Below, in pieces: positions 16,714 through 24,392 of a stretch of 39,752 bases of DNA (position 1 is the first letter of the stretch; each line of letters opens with the position of its first letter). The DNA is from an uncultured Clostridia bacterium (lineage in GTDB: Bacteria > Bacillota > Clostridia > Christensenellales > UBA1242). Made by a program: the position numbers and the translations under genes. Under the pieces are notes generated by a model, which worked only from the letters and a program-made list of their open reading frames with translations, was not told the DNA's origin and searched no databases. The stretch spans positions 1 to 39,752 of the forward strand of contig CATKXS010000011.1 of assembly GCA_949841045.1 (NCBI GenBank), in the 5' to 3' direction.

Positions 16714-16969
16714 TTCACAACTTTTTGGTGGTGGTGGAGGTTCAAGTGGTGGGAGTTTTAGGGGAAGTGCAAAACCTCCTAACACTAATCGTCCAAATTC
16801 GAAATATACTCAATATAAAAATGGTAAAAAACACCAAGAAAGATGGTATGATAAATTTGGTAATCCTAAACGAGACAGGGCTTACACTAATCATGGCAAT
16901 CCTAAACAACATCCAAAAGTTCCTCATGACCATGATTGGAATAATGGACAAAGAGGGGAATGGTATTAA
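16703..16969 (+). CDS. Gly-rich small protein with a polymorphic-toxin-like C-terminus
   Basis: 88 residues from the ATG that follows GGAGG; it overlaps the DUF4417 stop by 11 bp. A glycine-serine linker (FGGGGGSSGGSFRGS) leads to a basic, His/Asp-rich module: QYKNGKKHQERWYDKFGNPKRDR, TNHGNPKQHPKVPHDHDW. The 'HGNP..HP.VPHDHDW' pattern resembles C-terminal toxin modules of polymorphic toxins and phage-head-associated toxins. I cannot name the family with certainty. The next gene is in the place of an immunity protein. Confidence 0.62.
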   Translation: MRFDSQLFGGGGGSSGGSFRGSAKPPNTNRPNSKYTQYKNGKKHQERWYDKFGNPKRDRAYTNHGNPKQHPKVPHDHDWNNGQRGEWY

Positions 16970-16979
16970 AGGAGATTTT

Positions 16980-17276
16980 ATGAAGAATATAGTAAATCGT
17001 TGTAATGAACTGATGAAAAAAATTGAAAGTAAGCAAAAACTGACTTATGATGAATTTATTGAAATTGTAAGCTATGGGCTCGAAATGCAATTTTATTATA
17101 AAAAGAGAAAATTTGGCATAACTCATTTTGCTGGATATGAGTTTTATGAATGGGAAAAAGAAGAAGGGTATCAAAGTTATAATACAATTGAGGATTTTTC
17201 AAATAAGATTAATATTGAAGGCTTATTAGTAAAAGATATCTGGAATAAGGTTTCTCGTATAAATTTTGCAGATTGA
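16980..17276 (+). CDS. Small protein in immunity position
   Basis: 98 residues. The start is the ATG behind AAAGGAG, 10 bp after the Gly-rich gene. The ORF track merges it with an out-of-frame upstream stretch. It is helical (CNELMKKIESKQKLTYDEFIEIVSYGLEMQFYYKKRKFG), with a mixed aromatic C-terminal part (GYEFYEWEKEEGYQSYNTIEDF). Size, tight spacing and order match immunity proteins of toxin/immunity pairs. I recognise no named family. Confidence 0.65.
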   Translation: MKNIVNRCNELMKKIESKQKLTYDEFIEIVSYGLEMQFYYKKRKFGITHFAGYEFYEWEKEEGYQSYNTIEDFSNKINIEGLLVKDIWNKVSRINFAD

Positions 17277-17331
17277 TATAATGTTATTAAATAGTTTTTA
17301 AATTTGATGATGTTTTTGTTATAATAATACT

Positions 17332-18150
17332 ATGAGTATAATTTATAAACCTTGTGGAATGGCTAGAGAATATAGCCCGTATGCCTTAAATATTTATATT
17401 GGTTGCAGTCATGGCTGCAAATATTGTTATGCACCTCACACGCTTCAAAGGCGAGGCGAAGAGTATTTTATTAAACCTGAGCCACGAAAAGATATATTGA
17501 AATTATTAGAAAAAGATTTACAAAAGAATGTTTATACTGAGCAGGTGCTTTTGTCATTTGTAGGAGATGTTTATTGCGATAATACAGATGGAAGCCAGAC
17601 AACAAGGGAAGTGTTAAAACTTTTAAATGCATATAAAGTCCCTGTTGCAGTTCTTTCCAAAGGTGGAAAGAAAATGCTGAGAGATTTAGACATTTTTAAA
17701 GAGTTTGGCGACCGAATTTCTGTCGGGACTACTTTGACCTTTTTAGATGAAGAGAAAAGCAAACTTTTGGAGCCAAATGCAGCTTTGCCAGAAGAAAGGC
17801 TTGAAACTCTTAAAATTTTGCACGAGAATGGAATTAAAACATTTGCAAGTTTTGAGCCAACAATTGAGCCAGAGGAAAGTTTGAAGCTTATAAAACGTAC
17901 TCTTGCAGATAATTCTGTTGACCACTATAAAATTGGCAAACTTAATAATTTTAGGCGAGAGGATAAGTGGCAGGATTGGGGGAAATACTTACAGGATTGT
18001 GTGAATTTACTCCGTCCAACTGGCAAGCAGGTGTATTATAAGTTCTGTTTAAGAAAGCTCGCACCAGAAGTAGAACTAACGGATGAAGAGATAAATCCAG
18101 ATGAATATATTGTTAAAATAAAAAATAAACAACTTAGTATATATGATTAA
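17332..18150 (+). CDS. SPL-type radical SAM protein
   Basis: 272 residues. The CX3CX2C cluster-binding motif is CSHGCKYC (Cys25, 29, 32), in the setting IYIGCSHGCKYCYAPH that is typical of the spore-photoproduct-lyase-like radical SAM group. Later motifs are SFVGDVYCDN, VAVLSKGG, DRISVGTTLTF and FEPTIEPEESL. Related proteins are common in phage packaging regions, and their substrate is unknown. There is no ribosome binding site and a TATAAT ends only six bases before the ATG, so the mRNA may be leaderless. Confidence 0.85.
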   Translation: MSIIYKPCGMAREYSPYALNIYIGCSHGCKYCYAPHTLQRRGEEYFIKPEPRKDILKLLEKDLQKNVYTEQVLLSFVGDVYCDNTDGSQTTREVLKLLNAYKVPVAVLSKGGKKMLRDLDIFKEFGDRISVGTTLTFLDEEKSKLLEPNAALPEERLETLKILHENGIKTFASFEPTIEPEESLKLIKRTLADNSVDHYKIGKLNNFRREDKWQDWGKYLQDCVNLLRPTGKQVYYKFCLRKLAPEVELTDEEINPDEYIVKIKNKQLSIYD

Positions 18151-18171
18151 AGTAATTAATATAGTTAAGAT

Positions 18172-18204
18172 AAAAAAGATGATAAAATTATATCATCTTT
18201 TTTT
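18172..18204 (+). terminator. Terminator after the radical SAM gene
   Basis: AGATGATA/TATCATCT stem with a 6-nt loop and a T run. It touches the start of the right direct repeat. Confidence 0.85.
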
Positions 18205-18300
18205 GTGCCTAAATTGTGCCTAATTTTTTAAAATGCAATATAAAGTTGTTTGTCTATAATAAAAACCACAATATATTGTGGCTCTAAAAAGTGGCAGGGG
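18201..18300. repeat. Right 100-bp direct repeat (att-like)
   Basis: Second copy of 14949-15048 (99 of 100 bases identical). Here it is joined to the complete tRNA-Trp gene, so this is the side that retains the intact tRNA, as expected for integration at a tRNA 3' end. Confidence 0.92.
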
Positions 18301-18365
18301 TGGAAGGAATCGAACCCTCCTCTGGAGTTTTGGAGACTCTCATTCTACCGATGAACTACACCCCT
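18292..18365 (-). tRNA. tRNA-Trp (CCA anticodon)
   Basis: Acceptor stem AGGGGTG/CACCCCT, discriminator G, encoded CCA, D stem GTTC/GAAT, anticodon loop CTCCAAA (anticodon CCA) and T arm GAGGG/CCTTC with loop TTCGATT. The first anticodon-stem pair is A-C. A hairpin with a T run (CCACAATATATTGTGG) downstream on the minus strand is its terminator. Confidence 0.93.
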
Positions 18366-18379
18366 ATAAATACTTTGTA

Positions 18380-18408
18380 ATTATATCATATCTTATTTTC
18401 TTAGTCAA
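18380..18408 (-). promoter_or_regulatory. tRNA-Trp promoter
   Basis: Minus-strand TTGACT, a 17-bp spacer and TATAAT, ending about 15 bp before the tRNA. Confidence 0.8.
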
Positions 18409-18436
18409 TAAAAATTGACAAAATTGTTTTTCATGT

Positions 18437-18465
18437 TTGATTTTTATTGAAGAAGATGATATAAT
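18437..18465 (+). promoter_or_regulatory. Promoter of the HAD/MBL pair
   Basis: TTGATT, a 17-bp spacer and TATAAT, 25 bp ahead of the 18491 start. Confidence 0.75.
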
Positions 18466-18490
18466 TATGTCTATGAGATAGGAGAAGAAA

Positions 18491-19084
18491 ATGATAATAG
18501 GTGTTGATGTTGATGGTGTTCTTACAAATTTAGATTATTTTTTCAAAAAGAATTATAAAAAGTTTTCTAAAGAGAATAACATTAAGATTAAAAGAAAAAA
18601 GGCAGATAATTTATCAGATTATTTTGGCTGGACTAAAGAACAAGATTTAAAGTTTTGGGATGAAAATATCTGGAAATATTCTGAAAGTGTAAAATTTTAT
18701 AAAACAGCGAGTAAGTATTTGAAGAAATTACATAATGACGGACATGAGATTTATATTATTACAAGACGTCATTATATGGAAAGACAAGATGACTGGGGCG
18801 AAAGAATGAGGGCGATTGTAGATAAACAGTTTAAAGAAAATGATATTGTATATGACAAATTTTTTGCTGTTGGAATAGGTAATTCAAAATTTAATGTAAT
18901 TAAAGATAACAATGTTGAAATTATGATTGACGATGAAAGTGGTAATTTGAAGGAAATTTCAAAGTTAATTCCAACAATTTGTTACACGCAAAATTATAAT
19001 GTTAAGTTAAAACTTGATAATATGCATCATTGCAAAAATTGGAGAGAAATTTATAATTACATAAGAAAATTAAATAAAAATTAA
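18491..19084 (+). CDS. HAD-family 5'-nucleotidase (NT5C-like)
   Basis: 197 residues with a TAGGAG site. HAD motif I is VDVDGVLTN near the N-terminus, motif II is in HEIYIITRR, and the late acidic motif is VEIMIDDESGNLKEIS. The short size and helical cap (KRKKADNLSDYFGWTKEQDLKFWDENIWKY) resemble the NT5C/YqfW group, which dephosphorylates nucleotides. The substrate is not shown by sequence. The MBL-fold gene follows by 16 bp, so they are probably cotranscribed. Confidence 0.78.
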   Translation: MIIGVDVDGVLTNLDYFFKKNYKKFSKENNIKIKRKKADNLSDYFGWTKEQDLKFWDENIWKYSESVKFYKTASKYLKKLHNDGHEIYIITRRHYMERQDDWGERMRAIVDKQFKENDIVYDKFFAVGIGNSKFNVIKDNNVEIMIDDESGNLKEISKLIPTICYTQNYNVKLKLDNMHHCKNWREIYNYIRKLNKN

Positions 19085-19100
19085 ATATTTGAGGTGAATT

Positions 19101-19715
19101 ATGATAATAAAGAGGTTTATTTCCAAGCTTTTAGATTCAAATGTTTATATTCTTGAAAAAGACAATGAGATTCTTATTATTGATAGTGGCGTCGAGGTAA
19201 AAGATGTTGAGAAGGTGATAGGAAACAAAAAGGTAGTTGGTTTGCTACTTACTCATGGTCATTTTGACCATAGTGCTTATTGTCTTGATTATGCTAAAGC
19301 TTTTAACACCAAGATTTACGCCAGTGACAAAATTAAAGATACATTAACCGATAAAAAGGCAATTTATAGTGAAAATGGTGAAATTATTGATGATTTTTCA
19401 AATTTTGAGTTTATAAGTGGTGATAAAAAGTTAAAACTCGGTAAATTTGATATTGAATGTTATTATGCGCCTGGGCATTCAAAGTGTTGTGAGTGTTATC
19501 TTATTGAAGGTCAACTTTTTGCTGGAGATGTGCTTTTTAGACGTAGCATTGGAAGAACTGATTTAGTAAGTTCAAGTAGAGATGAAATGTATGATACTCT
19601 AATTAAACTTGAAAAGGTCGAATTTGAGAATGTTTATAGTGGTCATGATGATTCAAGTAGTCATGAGGAGCAACTTAAAAACTTTGCAATTTATAAAAGG
19701 TTTTTAAGAAGATAA
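19101..19715 (+). CDS. MBL-fold metallo-hydrolase (glyoxalase II-like)
   Basis: 204 residues. The metal-binding motif is THGHFDH (residues 51-57), followed by APGHSKCCECYL, AGDVLFRRSIGRTDL and YSGHDD, so every zinc ligand position of the fold is present. The arrangement matches the stand-alone hydroxyacylglutathione-hydrolase-like proteins of Bacillota, whose substrates are mostly thioesters or unknown. It has a GAGGTG site. Confidence 0.86.
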   Translation: MIIKRFISKLLDSNVYILEKDNEILIIDSGVEVKDVEKVIGNKKVVGLLLTHGHFDHSAYCLDYAKAFNTKIYASDKIKDTLTDKKAIYSENGEIIDDFSNFEFISGDKKLKLGKFDIECYYAPGHSKCCECYLIEGQLFAGDVLFRRSIGRTDLVSSSRDEMYDTLIKLEKVEFENVYSGHDDSSSHEEQLKNFAIYKRFLRR

Positions 19716-19730
19716 TTTCATTAAATTACA

Positions 19731-19760
19731 AAAAAACGGCATAAATTCGCCGTTTTTTTC
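19731..19760 (+). terminator. Bidirectional terminator
   Basis: AAAACGGC/GCCGTTTT with an 8-nt loop, A run and T run. It separates the MBL gene (+) from the converging loader gene (-). Confidence 0.88.
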
Positions 19761-19772
19761 TTGTTTTTATGG

Positions 19773-20687
19773 TTATTTTTTTGATTTTTCTGCTTTTAGA
19801 CGTAAATCTTCGCCTTCAAGGTACACGCAAATTGAAGTTGATTTATCTGCAATTCTGCTTGATATACGTTCATCATAATAATCAAATATATCATATAAAT
19901 CAAGATTTGAAGTGATTATTGTAGGAAGTTTTTTCATCTTTCTTTCGTTAAGAATTTGGTAGAGATAATTTACCGTTATATCTCGCTGTCTAAGTTCAGT
20001 ACCTAAATCGTCTATAAAAAGTATTTCAGCGTCAAGATATTTATTTAAAAGTCTTTGTTTTTCTTCAAGGTCTCGACAAGAATAACTTTTTACAAAATCT
20101 TGGTGCATTGCGAAAGAGGTGGTGAGTAGTACGACTTTGTGTCTTTTTATAAGTTCGTTTGCCATACATTTCATAAGGTGAGTTTTTCCAACACCAGTTT
20201 GTCCTGCAAGATAAACAAGATTTTTATCAAAACTTGAATGACACCATTTTTTCATAACGTCATAGAGTTTAATAATTTCTTCTTTGTTTTTAAATAAATC
20301 AAAGCTTGTTTTGTCAAAATCTTCAAGATTTAAAAATCCGCTTTCAAGTTTCAATATTTTGTTTATTTCATCAATAAGGCAGTCACAATATTTTCCTTCA
20401 ATAAAGCCATTGTCGTTGCATTTCTTGCAAGAGTATTCTGGCTCGATTGAGCCGATTTTTAATTCTTTCAATCTTATATTTAAATCGTTTTTAAGTTTTG
20501 ATACATCTTTATCGTCATCAACGCCATTTTTGGCATTATCAATCATCTTTTCAATATACTTTTGATAAAGACTGTTGAATTTTTCATCTTTTAAAGCCTC
20601 AATTTTGTTGTTAATTGCATTATTATCAGCTTCAAAGTGTCTATCATCAATGATTTTTTTACCTTTTTCTATTATTGTGGCTTTCAT
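19773..20687 (-). CDS. DnaC/DnaI-like helicase loader ATPase
   Basis: 304 residues. AAA+ protein that would load the replicative helicase. An N-terminal helical region is followed by a zinc knuckle (CKKCNDNGFIEGKYCDC, Cys87-Cys103). Walker A is GQTGVGKTH (162-170), Walker B is ILFIDDLG, and sensor 1 is IITSN. An arginine is available in ERISSRI. It follows the DnaD-domain gene by 20 bp on the same strand, the familiar Bacillota replication-initiation pair. Confidence 0.9.
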   Translation of the reverse strand: MKATIIEKGKKIIDDRHFEADNNAINNKIEALKDEKFNSLYQKYIEKMIDNAKNGVDDDKDVSKLKNDLNIRLKELKIGSIEPEYSCKKCNDNGFIEGKYCDCLIDEINKILKLESGFLNLEDFDKTSFDLFKNKEEIIKLYDVMKKWCHSSFDKNLVYLAGQTGVGKTHLMKCMANELIKRHKVVLLTTSFAMHQDFVKSYSCRDLEEKQRLLNKYLDAEILFIDDLGTELRQRDITVNYLYQILNERKMKKLPTIITSNLDLYDIFDYYDERISSRIADKSTSICVYLEGEDLRLKAEKSKK

Positions 20688-20707
20688 TTTATCTCCTTTG
20701 GTTTATA

Positions 20708-22159
20708 CTATACGTCTATCTCTTCGATTGATTGGAACAGGGCGTTGATTTCGCTATTAGAAAAACTTCTACCTTTGAAGTTCTGCTTTTTAACTTCGGT
20801 TGAAGATGGTTTGTTAATCGGTGAGGTTTGTTTTGCTTCTTGAATTTTCTTTATTCCTTTTTCATGCCAGTCAGCAAGAATACGGCTTAAATATTTGAGC
20901 GGTGAATCTTTATCTTTTGAAAGCTGGGTTGCATAGTCGATAAGTTCGTCGCTAAGTTTCCAGTTTTCTTTCCAAGTCTTATAGTTTTCTCTATCAATGA
21001 AATTTACTATTCTTTTAATGTTTAATATGTCGAGAATGTTTTGTAATTTTTTATCAGTCTCTAAAAGTTCGCCCATATATTCATTGAAAGCGTCCAAAGA
21101 TAAGAGACCTAATTTATAGAATTTGAGAATTGACCTATCCATGCCGTCAAGTGTGCGGATTGAGTTTTTAAAGCAGTACTGGGCCACTTCTAAAAGTAGT
21201 GCTCTGTCAAAACCTAAATTTATCCATTTTAAAATATAGTTTTCGACAATCGCTTCAAGGTTTTCATAGAAAAGACCCAAAGACTTATTTATATCCTTAG
21301 CAAGGGTGTATAATTCTTGTTTTTCCTTTTCAAAGCTTTCAATTTCTTGAATTGAGAAAAGCTTCATTTCATAGTATTTTGTTAACTTTTCATCACATTT
21401 TTCAATAGAAAACCTATTTTTACCTTTAAATGTCTTTGAAATATGCAAAATTGTCTCAAGATTAAAGCCATAATCGTTGAGCCATTTGTTGACTATGCTA
21501 CGTTCTTCAACATATGGTGCGCGTTTTATTCCTACAGCGTTAAATATTTCAGTAAGTTCTGATGACTTTTCTTCAAATCGATTAAGTCGCTCTTCAACTT
21601 GCATAGTGCTGGTTATTCCTTCGTTTGCCCAATTTCTGGCAACAGTCAAAATATAATTATAACCTACAGCGCTTTGTTTTGTTTCAACGCAATATTTCAT
21701 AATCATAAGAAGTGCTTCTTGTTCAACGTGATAGCGTTCTAAGAAATCATAATATTCTTGATATTCATGTTTGGAAATGCTCCGCTTGCCCATAAAGATT
21801 TCATTTGCTTGTTGATTAAAAGTAGTATATTTATCAGGTTTGTAAAGCTTATTTGCAGACAGCACATTCTTTAGAGGGATATAAGTCACTTCAAGAGGGT
21901 TTGTTCTTAATATTTGCACAAGCCCTTGTTCTTCCCAATATTTGAATGCATCCATAACTTCGTCTTCGCTTAAATTTAAAATTCTTGCCATGTTTGCAAG
22001 AGAGTTGTCAAAGGCGTTTGAAGAGCAAAGATAAAGTCCATATATATAGATTACCACGTGGTTTGGCTGTGCATATGGAAGATAGTCGTTTATGAAGATG
22101 TTGTCAAGCTCGGTTTTTGAGCTTGCTATAAATTCAGTTGAAAATTTACAAAATGACAT
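20708..22159 (-). CDS. DnaD/DnaB-domain replication protein
   Basis: 483 residues. The N-terminal winged helix (about 30-110) includes FDNSLANMARILNLSEDEVMDAFKYWEEQGLV. A DnaB_2/DnaD-type helical domain lies near 120-190 (KHEYQEYYDFLERYHVEQEALLMIMKYCVETKQSAVGYNYILTVARNWANEGI). More helical repeats follow, with a late copy near SPLKYLSRILADWHEKGI. The last 45 residues are basic and Ser-rich. It should act with the loader downstream to remodel DNA at origins or restarted forks. Confidence 0.87.
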   Translation of the reverse strand: MSFCKFSTEFIASSKTELDNIFINDYLPYAQPNHVVIYIYGLYLCSSNAFDNSLANMARILNLSEDEVMDAFKYWEEQGLVQILRTNPLEVTYIPLKNVLSANKLYKPDKYTTFNQQANEIFMGKRSISKHEYQEYYDFLERYHVEQEALLMIMKYCVETKQSAVGYNYILTVARNWANEGITSTMQVEERLNRFEEKSSELTEIFNAVGIKRAPYVEERSIVNKWLNDYGFNLETILHISKTFKGKNRFSIEKCDEKLTKYYEMKLFSIQEIESFEKEKQELYTLAKDINKSLGLFYENLEAIVENYILKWINLGFDRALLLEVAQYCFKNSIRTLDGMDRSILKFYKLGLLSLDAFNEYMGELLETDKKLQNILDILNIKRIVNFIDRENYKTWKENWKLSDELIDYATQLSKDKDSPLKYLSRILADWHEKGIKKIQEAKQTSPINKPSSTEVKKQNFKGRSFSNSEINALFQSIEEIDV

Positions 22160-22288
22160 TTTGTGCTCCTAAGAATATTTTTGCTTTCCATTGTATTCTA
22201 TCACATTAAACAATTTTTTACAAGAAAAATTGATTTATAATTTAGGCTTGTTTGTAATATTTAATTTTTTGTCAAGGTATATTATAGC

Positions 22289-23806
22289 ATGATAAAAAAG
22301 ATATTTGATAAAAAGAATTTAAAAATAATTGTTCCAGCTGTTATAGTTGTACTGGTTATGCTGGTTATTTTAATAGTAAGTCTAACTAAAAAAGATGATA
22401 ATGTTCAAGGACTTCATAATTACAAACTTCAACTTTCTTATAATGATGAGAGCAAAGTTCTTAGTGGTAGCGAAGAGGTGGAGTATTATAACAATAGTGA
22501 AAATATGTTTACTTCTTTATATTTTCATCTCTATCCAAATGCATTTAGAGAAGGAGCAAGTTGCAAAGTTGTCTCTTCAGTAAATGAGAGTAATGCTTAT
22601 CCAAATGGAAAGGATTATGGCTATATTAATATTAAAAAGGTTGAAAGTGATGAAGGAGAACTTTCGTTTCAAATCGCTGGTGAAGATGAAAATATCTTGG
22701 TGGTTGAACTTGGAGGTGAGCTTTATCCTGATGAGATAGCAAAAGTGAAGATAGATTTTGAAGTTAAACTTGCCAATATTCATCATAGGCTTGGCTATGG
22801 AGATAAGACAATAAACTTTGGCAATTTTTATCCTATAGCATGCGTTTATGAAGAAGGCATAGGTTTTAGTACAAATCTTTATCATTCAAATGGTGACCCA
22901 TTTTTTAGCGAGTGTTCAAACTATGAAGTCGAGATAAGTTATGACAAGGTTTTTGAGATTGCAAGCAGTGGAGTGGAAGTGAGTTCGGTGCTGGATAATC
23001 AAAAAATCACAAAAACGTTTAAAGCAAAAAGTGTAAGAGATTTTTGTTTTGTGCTAAGTGAAAACTTTGAAAAGACTTCGAGCAAGGTGGACGGTGTGGT
23101 CATAAATTATTTTGGCTATAAAGGTGACGAAAACCTTGAAACATGTCTAGATGTCAGCGGTGATGCAATCAAAACTTTTAACAAACTTTTTGGAGATTAT
23201 CCATATGAGGAGATTTCCATTGTGAAGGCAAATTTCATTCATGGAGGTATGGAATTCCCTAATATAGTACTAATAAGTGACAATGTTGAGCTCCAAGAAG
23301 ATTATAACTATGTTATCGTCCATGAAATTGCTCATCAGTGGTGGTATGGAGTTGTTGGTAATGATGAGTATAACTATGCTTGGATTGATGAAGGGCTTGC
23401 AGAATATAGCACATTATTATTTTTTGAAGAGAATTCAAAATATGGATATAATTATAAGGAAATGACAAATAATGCGCTTGAAAATTACTTAACTTTCGAA
23501 GAAGTGTATAGAAAAGTTACAGGAACAGTTGATGGACGCATGCAACGCCCACTTGATGAATTTAATACTGAGCCTGAATATGCTCAATGTGTCTATACTA
23601 AAGGTGTTCTTTTATTTAACAATATTAGAGACCTTATTGGTAGAAAAAAATTGATTAAGACTCTTGAGGGGATTTATTCAGTTTATTCCTTTAAAAACAT
23701 TACACCAGAAGAATTTGTTCATGAGTTTGAAAAGGCGGGCGGAAAAGCAATGGTTGGCGTCTTCAATAGTTGGCTTAATGGAAAAGTTATATTGACGAAG
23801 AATTAG
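22289..23806 (+). CDS. M1-family zinc metallopeptidase, membrane-anchored
   Basis: 505 residues. The N-terminal helix (about 11-31) after a lysine-rich start is a signal anchor, so the enzyme faces outside. The zinc site HEIAHQWWYG is near residue 344, with the third ligand in DEGLAEY about 20 residues on. The substrate motif GGMEFPN replaces GAMEN. The last 100 residues form the helical C-terminus. It is an aminopeptidase-type exopeptidase of the M1 group. No ribosome binding site is seen, and a -10-like TATATT ends a few bases before the ATG. Confidence 0.9.
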   Translation: MIKKIFDKKNLKIIVPAVIVVLVMLVILIVSLTKKDDNVQGLHNYKLQLSYNDESKVLSGSEEVEYYNNSENMFTSLYFHLYPNAFREGASCKVVSSVNESNAYPNGKDYGYINIKKVESDEGELSFQIAGEDENILVVELGGELYPDEIAKVKIDFEVKLANIHHRLGYGDKTINFGNFYPIACVYEEGIGFSTNLYHSNGDPFFSECSNYEVEISYDKVFEIASSGVEVSSVLDNQKITKTFKAKSVRDFCFVLSENFEKTSSKVDGVVINYFGYKGDENLETCLDVSGDAIKTFNKLFGDYPYEEISIVKANFIHGGMEFPNIVLISDNVELQEDYNYVIVHEIAHQWWYGVVGNDEYNYAWIDEGLAEYSTLLFFEENSKYGYNYKEMTNNALENYLTFEEVYRKVTGTVDGRMQRPLDEFNTEPEYAQCVYTKGVLLFNNIRDLIGRKKLIKTLEGIYSVYSFKNITPEEFVHEFEKAGGKAMVGVFNSWLNGKVILTKN

Positions 23807-23854
23807 AAATAAACTTATTTTAATTTTTAAAAAAATTTAATTTTTATATTAATA

Positions 23855-23877
23855 AAAAGCGGAGTGTCCGCTTTTTT
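23855..23877 (+). terminator. Terminator after the M1 gene
   Basis: AAAGCGGA/TCCGCTTT with a 3-nt loop and a T run. Confidence 0.88.
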
Positions 23878-23928
23878 ATTTTTCAATATTATATTTATTG
23901 AAGAAATTTAAGAAATTTTAAATTATAG

Positions 23929-23957
23929 TTGACAATTTTTTAAATATATATTATAAT
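23929..23957 (+). promoter_or_regulatory. tRNA-Lys promoter
   Basis: Perfect TTGACA, 17-bp spacer, perfect TATAAT, 18 bp before the tRNA. Confidence 0.9.
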
Positions 23958-23975
23958 CATCAATGTTTCAAGTTT

Positions 23976-24051
23976 GGACTGCTAGCTCAGTTGGTAGAGC
24001 ATCTGACTCTTAATCAGGGGGTCCGGGGTTCGAGCCCCCGGCAGTCCACCA
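23976..24051 (+). tRNA. tRNA-Lys (CTT anticodon)
   Basis: Acceptor GGACTGC/GCAGTCC, D arm GCTCAGTTGGTAGAGC, anticodon stem TCTGA/TCAGG with loop CTCTTAA (anticodon CTT), T arm CCGGGGTTCGAGCCCCCGG and encoded CCA. All stems are regular. Confidence 0.95.
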
Positions 24052-24055
24052 AAAA

Positions 24056-24080
24056 ATGACGGGAAAGCCCGTCTTTTTTT
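24056..24080 (+). terminator. tRNA-Lys terminator
   Basis: GACGGG/CCCGTC stem with an AAAG loop and seven T. A related terminator with the same ends (ACGG...CCGTCTTTTTT) is at 24356-24377 after the repeats. Confidence 0.88.
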
Positions 24081-24082
24081 AT

Positions 24083-24228
24083 GCCGGGAGCTAGCAACTG
24101 AAGTTGCTATGGCGTCCGCCATACGAACCCCAGACCAAGTCCGAGTCGGAGCTTTTAAGCTCGGTCATTCGACTTTTCTGTTTCTCCCGAAACAGGTCTC
24201 ATACTACGAGCCCCCGGCAGTCCACCAA
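24083..24228 (+). repeat. Structured element ending in a copy of the tRNA-Lys 3' end
   Basis: The last 22 bases (24207-24228) are identical to the tRNA-Lys 3' end (24031-24052) including CCA. The left arm GCCGGGAGCT pairs with this copy (CCCGGC plus AGC). Inside lie four near-perfect hairpins: AGCAACTGAAGTTGCT, ATGGCGTCCGCCAT, GAGCTTTTAAGCTC and CTGTTTCTCCCGAAACAG. No ORF here looks real. Confidence 0.82.
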
Positions 24229-24238
24229 CCTAAACTCT

Positions 24239-24358
24239 GTAAGAACACTGAAACAAATTTTCAGGCATCGATTAAATCGCTCCACCAAACCATTTGCTGT
24301 ACGAACACTTAAACGAATGTTCAGACAGCGACTAAGTCGCTCAACCAAATATATAACG
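24239..24358 (+). repeat. Two 60-bp tandem repeats ending in ACCAA
   Basis: Units 24239-24298 and 24299-24358 align without gaps over most of their length. Each has a GAACACT...TTC inverted repeat, a second small hairpin (TCGATTAAATCG, GCGACTAAGTCGC), then TC(C/A)ACCAA, which resembles the end of a tRNA. A terminator-like hairpin follows at 24356. Confidence 0.75.
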
Positions 24359-24392
24359 GTGAAAAGCCGTCTTTTTTATTGTTTTTTAAGTG

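Noticed and set aside
16710-17276. Single 188-residue ORF joining the Gly-rich region to the immunity-like protein
   Set aside because: Its first 90 codons are out of frame with the real Gly-rich gene; the ATG at 16980 has the ribosome binding site.
24239-24358. Possible CRISPR array
   Set aside because: Only two contiguous 60-bp units, no spacers between identical short repeats and no cas genes.
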